From assembly GCA_913775305.1 (NCBI GenBank), contig CAJYIY010000118.1:59260-123259 (forward strand): a stretch of DNA of 64,000 bases, given 5' to 3'. The DNA is from an uncultured Erwinia sp. GTDB taxonomy: Bacteria; Pseudomonadota; Gammaproteobacteria; Enterobacterales; Enterobacteriaceae. How positions within the stretch are numbered: position 1 is the first letter of the stretch; each line of letters starts with the position of its first letter. Under the pieces are notes generated by a model. It was given only the letters and a program-made list of their open reading frames with translations, was not told where the DNA came from and made no database searches. Shown here in pieces: positions 46,004 to 56,788 of this stretch. A program made the position numbers and the translations under genes.

Positions 46004-46866
46004 TCCGGCCGCTGATCAATCAGCTGATCGATCATCCAGCGCCCTGCCGGGCCGGGTGGAGAGAGCCGTGACCAGACGACATCCACGCTGATATTCTGCG
46101 GCCAGCCCGCCACCGGCAGCTCGCGCAGCAGCCGGTGGCCAAACTGCTCGGTCAGCCAGCGTGGCAGTATGCTCCAGCCAAACCCCTGCTCGGCCATTTC
46201 CAGCAGCAGCAGATACGAGGGTGCCAGCCAGATTTTCCCTCCCGGCACCGGTTCCTGCCCGGTCCAGGTATTCAGCCGCAGCTGCCGGATCGACTGTAGT
46301 TCAGCCTCCGTGACGCTATCCTGCTGCGCCAGCGGATGATCCTGGTGCAGATAGATGGCCATTTTCGCTTCCACCTGCAATCGCCGGGGGCTGATATTCG
46401 CCGGGTAGCGATCCTGCACGCGGATCACGCCGATATGTGCCCTACCGCTTTGCAGCAGATCGATAACATCACCGTCCTCGGCAATCATGCATTCGAATTC
46501 AATATCGGGATAACGGCTGGCAAAGCGTTTAAGCAGATGTTCGTGATGATCGGCCTGCCAGAAATCGGAGATCGCGAGGCGTAAACAGGGTTCAACGTCA
46601 CCCGCCAGTCGCACAGCCAGCTCATCCAGCTGCGCGGCGGCATTCAGAATGGCATTAACCTGGGTCAGTACCCGCTGACCATTTTCAGTCAGTACCGGGG
46701 TACGGGCTTCACGGTTAAATAAAATCAGTCCGAGATCGCTTTCCAGGTTGGCCACCGCCGTGCTGACCGTTGACTGGCTTTTACGCAGTACCCGTGCCGC
46801 AGCGGAGAATGAACCGCTTTCTACGGTCTGTACAAAGGCTTGAAGGGATTCCGGTGAATAACGCAT
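46000..46866 (-). CDS. LysR-family regulator beside PACE exporter
   Basis: A 288-residue LysR regulator with the HTH at about 5-60 ([20 protein letters not shown]) and a substrate-binding domain. It is divergent from the PACE efflux gene with a 90-bp gap, the arrangement of AceR-type regulators and PACE pumps. It probably controls that gene in response to a cationic compound or polyamine, by inference from position. Confidence 0.88.
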   Translation of the reverse strand: MRYSPESLQAFVQTVESGSFSAAARVLRKSQSTVSTAVANLESDLGLILFNREARTPVLTENGQRVLTQVNAILNAAAQLDELAVRLAGDVEPCLRLAISDFWQADHHEHLLKRFASRYPDIEFECMIAEDGDVIDLLQSGRAHIGVIRVQDRYPANISPRRLQVEAKMAIYLHQDHPLAQQDSVTEAELQSIRQLRLNTWTGQEPVPGGKIWLAPSYLLLLEMAEQGFGWSILPRWLTEQFGHRLLRELPVAGWPQNISVDVVWSRLSPPGPAGRWMIDQLIDQRPD

Positions 46867-46956
46867 CGCTGATGTATCGCTTTTATCGATGGATAATCAT
46901 TTTATCTTAGCAGCAAAAGCATGGAGAATACGCTCTCTACTCATTCAGGAGGACCT

Positions 46957-47409
46957 ATGTCCACGCGTACGCTGAAAGAACGTTTTTATCACGCTGCAGG
47001 CTTTGAACTGGTGGCCATCGCGATCGTTTCCCCCGTTGCCGCCTGGCTTATGAATAAACCGCTGTTTCAGATGGGCGCGCTGGCTATTATGCTTTCTACC
47101 GTGGCGATGATCTGGAACATGATCTACAACGCCGGGTTCGATCGCCTGTTCCCGCGAGAGCGCGTTGCGCGCGGGCTGGCGCTGCGGATTATGCATGCGC
47201 TGGGCTTTGAGGGGGGATTTATTCTGATTGGTTTGCCGCTGGCGGCCTGGATGCTGGGGGTCACCCTGTGGCAGGCCTTTCTGGTGGAGCTGGGTTTTTT
47301 CCTGTTCTTCCTGCCCTACACGGTGGTTTACAACTGGGTCTACGACAAGGTGCGCGATCGCCTGATGCGTTCACGCGAGCAGCGCCGCCAGGCTCACTCC
47401 TCTTCCTGA
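46957..47409 (+). CDS. PACE-family proton-coupled efflux pump
   Basis: A 150-residue inner-membrane protein of two tandem BTP domains, each two helices. Family motifs RFYHAAGFELVAI and RIMHALGFEGGF contain the key Glu in helices 1 and 3; WNMIYNAGFDRLFP and YNWVYDKVRDRL are also typical. PACE proteins such as AceI export chlorhexidine and other biocides, with short-chain diamines as likely natural substrates. ATG 46957 follows AGGAGGACC. Confidence 0.9.
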   Translation: MSTRTLKERFYHAAGFELVAIAIVSPVAAWLMNKPLFQMGALAIMLSTVAMIWNMIYNAGFDRLFPRERVARGLALRIMHALGFEGGFILIGLPLAAWMLGVTLWQAFLVELGFFLFFLPYTVVYNWVYDKVRDRLMRSREQRRQAHSSS

Positions 47410-47413
47410 CAAG

Positions 47414-47447
47414 GTGGACAGGGCGCTGCACTGCGCGCCCTGTCCAC
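47414..47447. terminator. Hairpin between convergent PACE gene and ushA
   Basis: GTGGACAGGGCGC and GCGCCCTGTCCAC form a perfect 13-bp stem with an 8-base loop, four bases after the PACE stop. There is no clear T-run, but the strength and place suggest a shared transcript end. Confidence 0.6.
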
Positions 47448-47461
47448 TGTCACGCGATGAG

Positions 47462-49123
47462 TTACTGCGCTTTTTGATAAACGATTTCACCCGCAGGCTG
47501 GTACTTCGCCGCATCGAGCGGTGAGTGACCCTGAATATACTGCTTCAGCACCTCCGCATCGACAAAGCCGGTATTGACATAGCTTGCAAGCTTATCCACT
47601 TCCGGGTAGCCATCACCGCCGGTCGCGTTGAAGCTCAGAGTTGCCATGCGGTAAATCTTATCGTCCTGCAGCGGCTCGCCGTTGATCTTCACGTCACTGA
47701 CGCCCGTGCCATCGGCAATCAGGCTGACGCGGGCAAACTGCGCATAAGCACCGGAATCCACCTGTTTGTTCGCCACTACCGCCAGATAGTCCCGCACTTC
47801 GCGGCCTTTCATATCCACATACACCACCGTATTGCCAAACGGCTGCACCTTCAGCACGTCTTTATAAGTGATGTCTCCGGCGTTGATCGAGTCACGCACG
47901 CCGCCGCCGCTCATCACCGCGAAATCGGCTTTGGTCCGTTCAATCTGCCCTTCAAGGAGCAGCCGGGCCAGATTGGTCTGCACAAAGCGTACCTTGCTGC
48001 GATCGCCTTCAAGGTGGCCGTTAACGTGGCCAATTTTCACGCCCAGCTGCGCCTCGCCCTTTTTCTGGAACGGCGTCAGCAGTTTCATCATTGCCGGATT
48101 TTTGTCGATCTCCGGCGTGTAGTTCACCCAGCTCGTACCGCCATCGGCGTGGGTGACTTTGTGCTTCAGGTTGATCGGCACCAGCTCGTAATGTACCAAC
48201 TTCAGCTCGCCGTTACGGAAAGTGAAGTCAGCACGCCCAATATACTTGCCCCACTCATGAGCCTGAACAATCCAGGTACCGTTCTGACGATCCGGCGTAC
48301 AGGGCGTACCGGGCACGTAATCCGTTTGTTTGACGTTTTCTTTTGCCATGCATACCGGATCCTGTGAATGACCGCCGACGATCATATCCAGATAGCCTCT
48401 GGGCAGTTCGCGGGCCATTTCCACATCGCCTGGCGCATTCGATCCGTGATGACCGTTGTCATAATGCCCCATATGGGTTGCGGCAATAATCACGTCCGGT
48501 TTCTCTTTCGCCCGCAGCGCTTCCACCACCGCTTTCGCTTCGGTGGCCGGTTTGTGGAACACAATATCGGTGAAGTTTTCCGGGTTGCCAATTTTGGCCG
48601 TATCGTCGGTGGTCAGACCGATAACCGCAATTTTCAGTCCCTTACGGTTAAACAGCGCATAGGGCTGGAACAGACGCTGGCCGGTACTTTTTTGATAGAT
48701 ATTTGCGGAGAGCAGCGGGAACTTCGCCCACTTTTGCTGCTGGCGAAGCACTGACAGCGGATTATCGAACTCGTGGTTGCCAATCGCCATCGCATCATAG
48801 CCAATCAGGTTCATGCCACGGAAATCAGGTTCGGCATCCTGTAAATCCGACTCCGGCACGCCGGTATTAATGTCCCCACCGGAGAGGATCAGCACCGCGC
48901 CACCGTGCGACTGCACTTCCAGACGGATCTTATCCATCATGGTTTTCTGTGCCGCCAGTCCGTATTCACCCTGTTCATTGTTCCAGAACCGGCCATGATG
49001 ATCGTTGGTATGCAGCACGGTGAATTTATAGGTACGGTCTTTTACCCATGCCTGCGCCATCAACGGTACGCTAATCAGCGTTATGGTCAACAGACTTAAG
49101 ATACGTTTTTTTAATACCGGCAC
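47462..49123 (-). CDS. ushA: UshA, periplasmic 5'-nucleotidase/UDP-sugar hydrolase
   Basis: UshA hydrolyses UDP-glucose and 5'-nucleotides in the periplasm for nucleoside uptake. The signal peptide is basic then hydrophobic (LKKRILSLLTITLISVPLMA, then QA). The metallophosphoesterase domain has FTVLHTNDHHGRFW, SGGDINTGVPESDLQDA, AIGNHEFDNP and GGHSQDP; the C-terminal substrate domain includes FNATGGDGYP. GTG 49123 with GAGAAGG upstream gives 553 residues, close to 550 in E. coli; the frame extends upstream without support. Confidence 0.95.
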   Translation of the reverse strand: MPVLKKRILSLLTITLISVPLMAQAWVKDRTYKFTVLHTNDHHGRFWNNEQGEYGLAAQKTMMDKIRLEVQSHGGAVLILSGGDINTGVPESDLQDAEPDFRGMNLIGYDAMAIGNHEFDNPLSVLRQQQKWAKFPLLSANIYQKSTGQRLFQPYALFNRKGLKIAVIGLTTDDTAKIGNPENFTDIVFHKPATEAKAVVEALRAKEKPDVIIAATHMGHYDNGHHGSNAPGDVEMARELPRGYLDMIVGGHSQDPVCMAKENVKQTDYVPGTPCTPDRQNGTWIVQAHEWGKYIGRADFTFRNGELKLVHYELVPINLKHKVTHADGGTSWVNYTPEIDKNPAMMKLLTPFQKKGEAQLGVKIGHVNGHLEGDRSKVRFVQTNLARLLLEGQIERTKADFAVMSGGGVRDSINAGDITYKDVLKVQPFGNTVVYVDMKGREVRDYLAVVANKQVDSGAYAQFARVSLIADGTGVSDVKINGEPLQDDKIYRMATLSFNATGGDGYPEVDKLASYVNTGFVDAEVLKQYIQGHSPLDAAKYQPAGEIVYQKAQ

Positions 49124-49349
49124 TGCCCTTCTCCTTGTTTCATCACCCTCAAACCAGGCCACAGACATGCGGTCCTGGCAAAATAATCTGGAAAAGTATT
49201 CACTTTTTGTGACAGCCCCGCAACCGTAGCGCGGAAATAGCTCTAAATGGTAATTACTCACGCGAAGGTTGTTAGTTATAAAAGAGTGCTTTGCAGCAAA
49301 CTGGCTCTTCAGCTCTGATAAAAATATAAATGAATGACAGGATAATTTA

Positions 49350-50549
49350 ATGGCAAGTGAACCCACCCTCTCTTCACCCTCATCGCCCCTCCGGCGCACG
49401 GCTTTTGGCATTCTCGCTGCCATCAGCGTAGCCCACCTGCTTAACGATATGATCCAGTCGCTGATTCTGGCGATCTACCCGCTGCTGCGCGCGGATTTTT
49501 CACTCAGCTTTGTGCAGATCGGGATGATCACGCTGACCTATCAGCTTACCGCCTCTTTATTACAGCCGCTGATTGGTCACTACACCGATAAGCATCCGCA
49601 GCCCTGGTCATTGCCGATCGGCATGGGCTTTACGCTATCCGGCCTGATCCTGCTGTCGCTGGCCGGTAACTTTACTACCGTCCTGCTGGCCGCCGCGCTG
49701 GTGGGGACCGGTTCGTCGGTCTTTCACCCGGAATCCTCGCGCGTGGCGCGGATGGCATCCGGTGGTCGTCATGGTCTGGCGCAGTCGCTGTTCCAGGTTG
49801 GCGGTAACTTTGGCAGCTCTCTCGGCCCGCTACTGGCTGCACTGGTGATTGCCCCCTACGGTCGCGGCAATGTCGCCTGGTTCTCGCTGGCGGCGCTGCT
49901 GGCGATTGTCGTCCTGCTGCAAATTGGCCGCTGGTATCAGACGCAAAACCGCATGAAGAAGAAAAATACGGTAAACGCAATCAACCCGCAGCCGCGCCGT
50001 CAGGTGGCCTTTGCCATCAGCATTCTGCTGGTGCTGATTTTCTCCAAGTATTTTTATCTCACCAGCCTGAGCAGCTATTACACCTTTTATCTGATGCAGA
50101 AATTCGGCCTGTCTGTTCAGAACGCACAGCTGCATCTGTTTATCTTCCTGTTTGCCGTGGCGGCAGGCACGGTTATCGGCGGTCCGATTGGCGATAAGAT
50201 CGGACGTAAGCGGGTAATCTGGGCCTCAATTCTGGGCGTGGCGCCCTTCACGATGCTGCTGCCGCATGTGAATTTATGGTGGACAGGCGTGCTGTCGGTG
50301 ATTATCGGCTTCGTCCTGGCCTCGGCGTTTTCCGCCATTCTGGTCTATGCTCAGGAGCTGATGCCGGGGCGTATCGGTATGGTTTCCGGGCTGTTTTTTG
50401 GTTTTGCCTTCGGCATGGGTGGGCTGGGTGCCGCCCTCCTGGGTTTGCTGGCCGACCATACCAGCATCGAACTGGTCTACCAAATCTGCGCTTATCTGCC
50501 GCTTCTCGGCATTCTCACGGCTTTCCTGCCTGATAACCCGCGTAAATAG
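49350..50549 (+). CDS. fsr: Fsr, fosmidomycin-resistance MFS exporter
   Basis: A 399-residue 12-helix MFS exporter. Typical segments are AHLLNDMIQSLILAIYPLL, GMITLTYQLTASLLQPLIGH, and GTGSSVFHPESSRVARMASG, as in E. coli Fsr, which exports fosmidomycin. It is divergent from ushA, conserved in enterobacteria. Confidence 0.95.
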   Translation: MASEPTLSSPSSPLRRTAFGILAAISVAHLLNDMIQSLILAIYPLLRADFSLSFVQIGMITLTYQLTASLLQPLIGHYTDKHPQPWSLPIGMGFTLSGLILLSLAGNFTTVLLAAALVGTGSSVFHPESSRVARMASGGRHGLAQSLFQVGGNFGSSLGPLLAALVIAPYGRGNVAWFSLAALLAIVVLLQIGRWYQTQNRMKKKNTVNAINPQPRRQVAFAISILLVLIFSKYFYLTSLSSYYTFYLMQKFGLSVQNAQLHLFIFLFAVAAGTVIGGPIGDKIGRKRVIWASILGVAPFTMLLPHVNLWWTGVLSVIIGFVLASAFSAILVYAQELMPGRIGMVSGLFFGFAFGMGGLGAALLGLLADHTSIELVYQICAYLPLLGILTAFLPDNPRK

Positions 50550-50555
50550 TCCCTT

Positions 50556-50586
50556 ACCGGTGCAATTGTCTGATTATTGCACCGGT
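50556..50586. terminator. Hairpin after fsr
   Basis: ACCGGTGCAAT and ATTGCACCGGT form a perfect 11-bp stem with a 9-base loop, seven bases after the fsr stop. Only two T follow the stem, so it may need Rho or act in mRNA stability. Confidence 0.6.
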
Positions 50587-50882
50587 TCATGCTCCGGTCA
50601 CACCAGTGCTGCAATCTGATAAGTGTCGAAAATCGTACTTAATGACAACTTTCAGCACATGGCGCATATTTTTTTCCATTATTCTCAATAAACACAAGCG
50701 CCACGGTGGATTATGCCATACACTGAAAACTTACAACTGGACACATTTATACGCTCATTAATTCGAGTTGCAGTACCGCGGGAGGCCCCCAGCCCGGCGC
50801 ACGGATCGCAGAATGACCAGGGCAACAAGCAGGGCATCTGCCACTTGAAGTATGACGAGCAGGCATACATAAGGAGACAGGC
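50587..50882 (+). promoter_or_regulatory. Long leader/promoter region of ybaL
   Basis: No annotated gene lies here. An ATG at 50713 opens a 68-codon frame that runs past the ybaL start in another register; it could be a regulatory leader or chance. The interval includes a GC-rich stretch (about 50775-50805) able to form local hairpins. AAGGAGACAGGC is the ybaL ribosome binding site. No known riboswitch class recognised. Confidence 0.45.
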
Positions 50883-52565
50883 ATGCACCACACCACACCG
50901 CTTATCACCACCATCGTAGGAGGCCTGGTTCTCGCCTTCCTCCTCGGTATGCTGGCTAACCGCCTGCGCATCTCTCCCCTTGTTGGTTACCTGCTGGCTG
51001 GCGTGCTGGCTGGCCCCTTCACCCCTGGCTTTGTCGCCGACACCAATCTTGCTCCCGAACTGGCTGAACTTGGCGTTATCCTGCTGATGTTTGGCGTTGG
51101 CCTGCACTTCTCGCTGAAAGACCTGATGGCGGTAAAGTCGATAGCCATTCCCGGCGCTATCGCGCAGATAGCCGTTGCAACGCTGCTGGGAATGGGGCTT
51201 TCCTGGGCGATGGGCTGGTCGATGCTGACCGGACTGGTGTTCGGGCTGTGCCTTTCCACGGCGAGTACGGTCGTGCTGCTCCGTGCGCTGGAAGAGCGTC
51301 AGCTGATTGACAGCCAGCGCGGACAAATTGCTATCGGCTGGCTGATTGTAGAAGACCTGGTGATGGTGCTGGCACTGGTGCTGCTGCCGGCTATCGCCGG
51401 TATGTTTGAAGAGGGTAATGCCAGTATCAGCCTGGTGCTGTTCGATTTGCTGCTGACCATCGGTAAAGTCGTGGCTTTCATGGTGCTGATGATGGTGGTT
51501 GGCCGCCGCGTGGTGCCGTGGATCCTGGCCCGCAGTGCAGCGACAGGTTCCCGTGAGTTGTTTACTCTCTCCGTGCTGGCTCTGGCGCTGGGAATTGCGT
51601 TTGGCGCGGTGGAGTTCTTTGACGTTTCCTTTGCCCTGGGCGCGTTCTTCGCCGGGATGGTGCTGAATGAATCGGAGTTAAGCCACCGCGCCGCGCACGA
51701 CACGCTGCCGCTGCGGGACGCCTTTGCCGTGCTGTTCTTTGTGTCGGTGGGCATGCTGTTCGACCCGATGATTCTGGTGCAGCAGCCGCTGGCAGTGCTG
51801 GGCGCACTGGCGATTATCGTCTTTGGTAAATCCCTTGCCGCGCTGTTTCTGGTTCGGCTGTTCGGCCACTCAAAGCGTACTGCGCTGACGATTTCAGTCA
51901 GCCTGGCGCAAATCGGTGAGTTTGCTTTCATCCTGGCCGGGCTGGGGGTCACGCTGAATCTGCTGCCGGAAACCGGACGTAACCTGGTGCTGGCCGCCGC
52001 CATCCTGTCGATTATGCTCAACCCTATCCTGTTTGTTCTGCTGGAGCGCTACCTGCAGAAAACCGAAACCATTGAAGAGCAAACCATGGAAGAGGCAATC
52101 GAAGAAGAGAAACAGATCCCGGTGGACCTGTGTAATCACGCCGTGCTGGTCGGTTTTGGCCGCGTTGGCAGCCTGCTGGGCAGCCGTTTGATGGAAGCGG
52201 GGATCCCGATTGTGGTGGTTGAGAACAGCCGTCCACGCGTGGAAGCGCTGCGTGAGCAGGGGATCAAAGCCGTATTGGGTAATGCTGCCCGAAGCGAGAT
52301 TATGGACCTGGCACGACTCGACTGCGCGCGCTGGATGTTGCTGACCATTCCGAACGGTTATGAAGCCGGAGAAGTTGTCACCGCCGCCCGCGAGAAGCGA
52401 CCTAATATCGAGATAATTGCCCGCGCCCACTACGACGATGAAGTCGACTACATTATGGAGCGGGGCGCCGATCGCGTGGTGATGGGTGAGCGTGAGATCG
52501 CCAACAGCATGCTGAATCTGATCCTGCCCAACCCGGTTGAAGCGCCGAAGGAATGCCCGGTCTGA
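50883..52565 (+). CDS. ybaL: YbaL, CPA2-family cation/proton antiporter
   Basis: A 560-residue inner-membrane antiporter related to KefB/KefC. The N-terminal part has about 12 helices (LVGYLLAGVLAGPFTPGFVA, then TNLAPELAELGVILLMFGVG). The C-terminal TrkA-N (RCK) domain has the nucleotide loop LVGFGRVGSLLGSRLMEAG. The ion and physiological role are not established. It ends at a strong terminator convergent with gsk. Confidence 0.95.
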   Translation: MHHTTPLITTIVGGLVLAFLLGMLANRLRISPLVGYLLAGVLAGPFTPGFVADTNLAPELAELGVILLMFGVGLHFSLKDLMAVKSIAIPGAIAQIAVATLLGMGLSWAMGWSMLTGLVFGLCLSTASTVVLLRALEERQLIDSQRGQIAIGWLIVEDLVMVLALVLLPAIAGMFEEGNASISLVLFDLLLTIGKVVAFMVLMMVVGRRVVPWILARSAATGSRELFTLSVLALALGIAFGAVEFFDVSFALGAFFAGMVLNESELSHRAAHDTLPLRDAFAVLFFVSVGMLFDPMILVQQPLAVLGALAIIVFGKSLAALFLVRLFGHSKRTALTISVSLAQIGEFAFILAGLGVTLNLLPETGRNLVLAAAILSIMLNPILFVLLERYLQKTETIEEQTMEEAIEEEKQIPVDLCNHAVLVGFGRVGSLLGSRLMEAGIPIVVVENSRPRVEALREQGIKAVLGNAARSEIMDLARLDCARWMLLTIPNGYEAGEVVTAAREKRPNIEIIARAHYDDEVDYIMERGADRVVMGEREIANSMLNLILPNPVEAPKECPV

Positions 52566-52576
52566 CGGTAACATTC

Positions 52577-52603
52577 AGGGACGACGCCCCGTCGTCCCTT
52601 TTT
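52577..52603 (+). terminator. Intrinsic terminator of ybaL
   Basis: AGGGACGACG-CCC-CGTCGTCCCT is a perfect 10-bp stem followed by TTTTT. Confidence 0.93.
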
Positions 52604-52675
52604 ATGATTTCGGCTTACAGACCGCGAAGGCAGAGCGGCTGACTCAACTCCCTCCCCTTTACCCGTTTCCCGGCT

Positions 52676-53980
52676 TCAACGTTCCCAGTACGACTCTTCC
52701 AGGCTGTCTTCCCGCTCGGGCAGGCCACGCGTCAGACGCGGTGAGTGCTGGTTCAGTACCTGATAACTGACGCGGTTAGCGTATTTGCACACCTGAGCCA
52801 GTGAGGAATAGGTCAGATAGTTGCGCGCGTGTTTACTGGAGTTGGGTACGTTGCTGCGGTGGAAATTATTCGCGGTAATATCGTGCAGCAGCGCGGCCAG
52901 CGCCCCGTCTCCGGCGCCGTTGGTATTCATGATCTTCTCCGGCCCGCCCATGTAGGGAGCAATATGGGAGAAAATCCGCAGCGGCACGTTGCAGTCCTGA
53001 TGGCGCATGGCACGGCTGAACTCATACTGGTTAAATTCCGGGATCGCGCCAGGCAGCAACGGATGACGGGTGGTACGTTTACCCTCTTCCTCAGTGAATC
53101 CGGCCATATACAGACCGTTCGGCCCGGCGGTACAGAGCACCAGATCCACCCAGTCGAGGGCGATATTCGCTGCCTGTAACGGATCGCTCTCACCGGTCAG
53201 CTCAAAGGCCTCATCTTCATTCATCGCCACAATCGACACGTGATCACGCATAAAATCGCGCCAGAACTGCGGATTATCGGCGATAACGTATTTAGTACCC
53301 AGCGTCAGCACCACCGGGACGTTATGCTTTTTGGCGTAGTGAATGGCCTGCATGGTCGCTTCCGGCATCGGCTCACCCGGCTTGCAGCGCACCAGGTAGG
53401 AGGTCAGCACTAGCGCCGAAGCGCCCGCGATAACCGCTTCCGGCACGCTGTCAGCGCGCAGCTGGTTCATCATTCCCGGGCTGATGGCAAAGGTGCGTTC
53501 ACCGTTATCGCCCACCAGCGTAAAGCAGCGGCCTATCGCACCGTCAACGCCCTGCAGGTAGTTCAGGTCGGTGCGGCTGGAGGTATGGCACAGATAGCGG
53601 TAGGCATAGCTGCCAATCTGGATGTTATTACACATCACCCCCAGCAGCACCGAGCGGTCGTCCGCCAGCACCGAATAGTTGTGCAGCGTGTTGCCAATGG
53701 TGCCACCGGCAAACTGATGGGTAATCAGGTTTTCAGCCATCAGTTCTTCATACAGCGCCTGCGCTACATCATCTTCAATGACCAGCGAATGCCCCACGCT
53801 GAGGCCGTAGCGGTGCACAAACTCATCATCCACTTTCGCCTCAATATCCACCAGGATCTGGTCGATGCCCACTATCCAGCTGGTTGCCGCCTCATTTTCC
53901 GGCTGAGTGACATGCAGCAGCGGATCGCGCGCGCTGACGGGGAAATAGTGTTTGGATTTACGTTTACCGGGGAATTTCAT
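52676..53980 (-). CDS. gsk: Inosine/guanosine kinase
   Basis: Gsk phosphorylates inosine and guanosine in purine salvage. The 434-residue PfkB-family kinase has GGTIGNTLHNYSVLADDRSV and the catalytic motif NTNGAGDGALAALLHDI with its anion hole and Asp base. The start MKFPGKRKSKHYFP at 53980 matches E. coli; the longer frame to 54034 is unsupported. Confidence 0.97.
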   Translation of the reverse strand: MKFPGKRKSKHYFPVSARDPLLHVTQPENEAATSWIVGIDQILVDIEAKVDDEFVHRYGLSVGHSLVIEDDVAQALYEELMAENLITHQFAGGTIGNTLHNYSVLADDRSVLLGVMCNNIQIGSYAYRYLCHTSSRTDLNYLQGVDGAIGRCFTLVGDNGERTFAISPGMMNQLRADSVPEAVIAGASALVLTSYLVRCKPGEPMPEATMQAIHYAKKHNVPVVLTLGTKYVIADNPQFWRDFMRDHVSIVAMNEDEAFELTGESDPLQAANIALDWVDLVLCTAGPNGLYMAGFTEEEGKRTTRHPLLPGAIPEFNQYEFSRAMRHQDCNVPLRIFSHIAPYMGGPEKIMNTNGAGDGALAALLHDITANNFHRSNVPNSSKHARNYLTYSSLAQVCKYANRVSYQVLNQHSPRLTRGLPEREDSLEESYWER

Positions 53981-54069
53981 TATTGCGGACCAGAAGGGGA
54001 AGCGGGCCGCAATCATATCATATTTGCGCAACAAGGCGATCGACCGTGAACGACCGATCGCCGGGTCAG

Positions 54070-55029
54070 TTAGCGATACTGATTAACCAGTTCCAGCATC
54101 ATGGCGATGTGCGCTTCATCGTCGTTCAGCGCCGGAATATACTCAAACCGCGTGCCGCCCGCGTGCAGGAAGAACTCACGGTTTTGTTCGTTGATCTCTT
54201 CCAGCGTTTCCAGGCAGTCTGACGAGAAGCCCGGACTCATGACCTGCACATGCTTCACCCCTTTGGCGGGCAGGCCCTGCATGGTTTCATCAGTGTACGG
54301 CATCAGCCAGGGTTCACGCCCGAAACGTGACTGGAAGGTCAGCATGGCTTCGCTTTCACTCAGACCCAGTGCGGCTTTCAGCGCGTTGAAGGTGTCATAG
54401 CAGCGTTTTGGATAATCATCCCCCTCATTAGCAAAGCGCTGAGGGATACCGTGGAACGAGGCCAGCAGCAGATCCGGTTTGCCGTGTTGCGCAAATGAAC
54501 GCTCGACCGACGCTTTCAGTGCCGCAATATAGGCCGGATGATCGGCATAATCGCGGATAAAATGCACCGTTGGCAGGCTGCGGTATCCGGCAAACACGCG
54601 GCTAAGACCGTCCCACACCGATGCCACGGTTGAGCAGGAGAACTGAGGGTAAAGCGGCAGTACGATCAGCCGATTCACCCCCTGCGCCATCAGCGAATCC
54701 ACCGCACTTTTCAGGCTGGGATTGCCGTAACTCATCCCCAATGCAACCGGGATATCCAGTTTCTCCGCCAGCGCATCGCGCTGACGCTGACTGAATACCA
54801 TCAGCGGTGAACCCTCATCGGTCCAGACCGAAGCATACAGCTTCGCCACGCGTGGCGAACGAATCGGCAGAATGCCAAGATTCAGAAGCGGCCACCACAG
54901 CCAGCGCGGGGTGTCGACCACACGTTTATCACTGAGGAACTGTTTAAGGTATCGTTTTACTGCGGATGTGGTCGGCGCATCGGGTGTGCCCAAATTGACC
55001 AGCAGTACGCCTGGCTTATCTTGCCTCAT
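54070..55029 (-). CDS. hemH: Ferrochelatase
   Basis: HemH inserts Fe(II) into protoporphyrin IX, the last step of haem synthesis. The 319-residue product starts [19 protein letters not shown] after Met at 55029 and has [19 protein letters not shown], the catalytic His in [17 protein letters not shown] and the Glu region [25 protein letters not shown] precedes the start. aes, found here in E. coli, is absent. Confidence 0.97.
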   Translation of the reverse strand: MRQDKPGVLLVNLGTPDAPTTSAVKRYLKQFLSDKRVVDTPRWLWWPLLNLGILPIRSPRVAKLYASVWTDEGSPLMVFSQRQRDALAEKLDIPVALGMSYGNPSLKSAVDSLMAQGVNRLIVLPLYPQFSCSTVASVWDGLSRVFAGYRSLPTVHFIRDYADHPAYIAALKASVERSFAQHGKPDLLLASFHGIPQRFANEGDDYPKRCYDTFNALKAALGLSESEAMLTFQSRFGREPWLMPYTDETMQGLPAKGVKHVQVMSPGFSSDCLETLEEINEQNREFFLHAGGTRFEYIPALNDDEAHIAMMLELVNQYR

Positions 55030-55113
55030 TATTATTCCTATAAATGACATCAGCGGGGGATGAAAACGAGACTTATTTTAGCGGAAAATCGCGGGGGGAA
55101 AACCAATTGCTAT

Positions 55114-55142
55114 AAAAGGGACCAGTTTAATCCGGTCCCTTT
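55114..55142 (-). terminator. Intrinsic terminator of adk
   Basis: AAAGGGACC and GGTCCCTTT form a 9-bp stem; on the minus strand a TTTTATA tract follows. It lies directly beyond the adk stop. Confidence 0.85.
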
Positions 55143-55147
55143 CAAAT

Positions 55148-55816
<669 letters not shown>

Positions 55817-55885
55817 TTATATGATCACTTTATCTGAGGGTATGAACATAACATTATGGCCCGCTCACCACAAGGAAGCGCGCGG

Positions 55886-56788
55886 CTATCCTGCATCCGC
55901 ATAGCGTTGAACATTCATCCGGCGACGGGCATAAACGCTCTGGGACACCACCGCGATAATGATGATCGCTCCACCAATAACTGCATGAATTGTCGGCATT
56001 TCATTCATAAACAGATACATCCATAGCGGCGCCAGCGCCGTCTCAAGCAGGAGAAACAGCCCGGCATTGGCTGGAGAAACAAAGCGGGTCGATAATGTGA
56101 TCAATCCCATTGCCAGCGGCATAATCAGTGCGCCTTCGAGAATCGACCAGCCATATTGCGCTGGCGTCAGCATTTTCAGACTGTTGAGGAGATCGTTACC
56201 GAACCACAGCGCAATCACTACGGAGGCCAGTATCGCCCCCAGCGAAGGCAGCCCGGCCGTGCCGCCGTTGACGCGGGAAGTAAAGATAAACGCCAGCGCC
56301 ATGGAAAACGCCGTCCCCAGTGCGAAGAGGTTGGCAACCCCGCTGTGGCCGACGTCGCGACCCGACATCACCACCGCCACGCCGACAATCCCCGCCAGCG
56401 AAGCCAGCATTACGCTGCGGTCGATGCTCATCTTAAACAACAGACGCGAAATCAGCGCCGATATAAACGGCGTAGAGGAGATAATCACCAGTACCGTTGC
56501 CACACTGCCGCGATTCAGTGCATTGACAAAGCAGGCTGAAGCGATGCAGAAAAACAGCGTTGACAGCGCATTTTCCTGGGTCAGCCATGGCGTGCCCAGC
56601 GTTGAACGACTCTGCCGCCACAGCAGCCAGACCAGCAGGCATATTGCCCACATAAAGAGACCACGCAGCACAACAATCAGCCACGAGTTTTCGATAGCCA
56701 TCATACGAATAAACACCGAGTCGGTACTGAGAACAATTCCGCCCACAATCCCAATCAGGTTGCCATTTACCGGCAGTGCGTTTTTCAT
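55886..56788 (-). CDS. ycfD: EamA/DMT-family exporter, 6-thioguanine cluster type
   Basis: A 300-residue inner-membrane protein with ten predicted helices in two EamA repeats ([20 protein letters not shown] at the start). The ATG at 56788 overlaps the preceding stop (ATGA), making it the last gene of the four-gene operon. In Erwinia amylovora the fourth gene, ycfD, encodes a permease thought to export 6-thioguanine. Substrate here is inferred from context. Confidence 0.8.
   Translation of the reverse strand: MKNALPVNGNLIGIVGGIVLSTDSVFIRMMAIENSWLIVVLRGLFMWAICLLVWLLWRQSRSTLGTPWLTQENALSTLFFCIASACFVNALNRGSVATVLVIISSTPFISALISRLLFKMSIDRSVMLASLAGIVGVAVVMSGRDVGHSGVANLFALGTAFSMALAFIFTSRVNGGTAGLPSLGAILASVVIALWFGNDLLNSLKMLTPAQYGWSILEGALIMPLAMGLITLSTRFVSPANAGLFLLLETALAPLWMYLFMNEMPTIHAVIGGAIIIIAVVSQSVYARRRMNVQRYADAG

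Noticed and set aside
47462..49423. Extended 653-codon form of ushA
   Set aside because: The extra 100 residues precede a clear signal peptide and would cover the fsr promoter; GTG 49123 has a good ribosome binding site.
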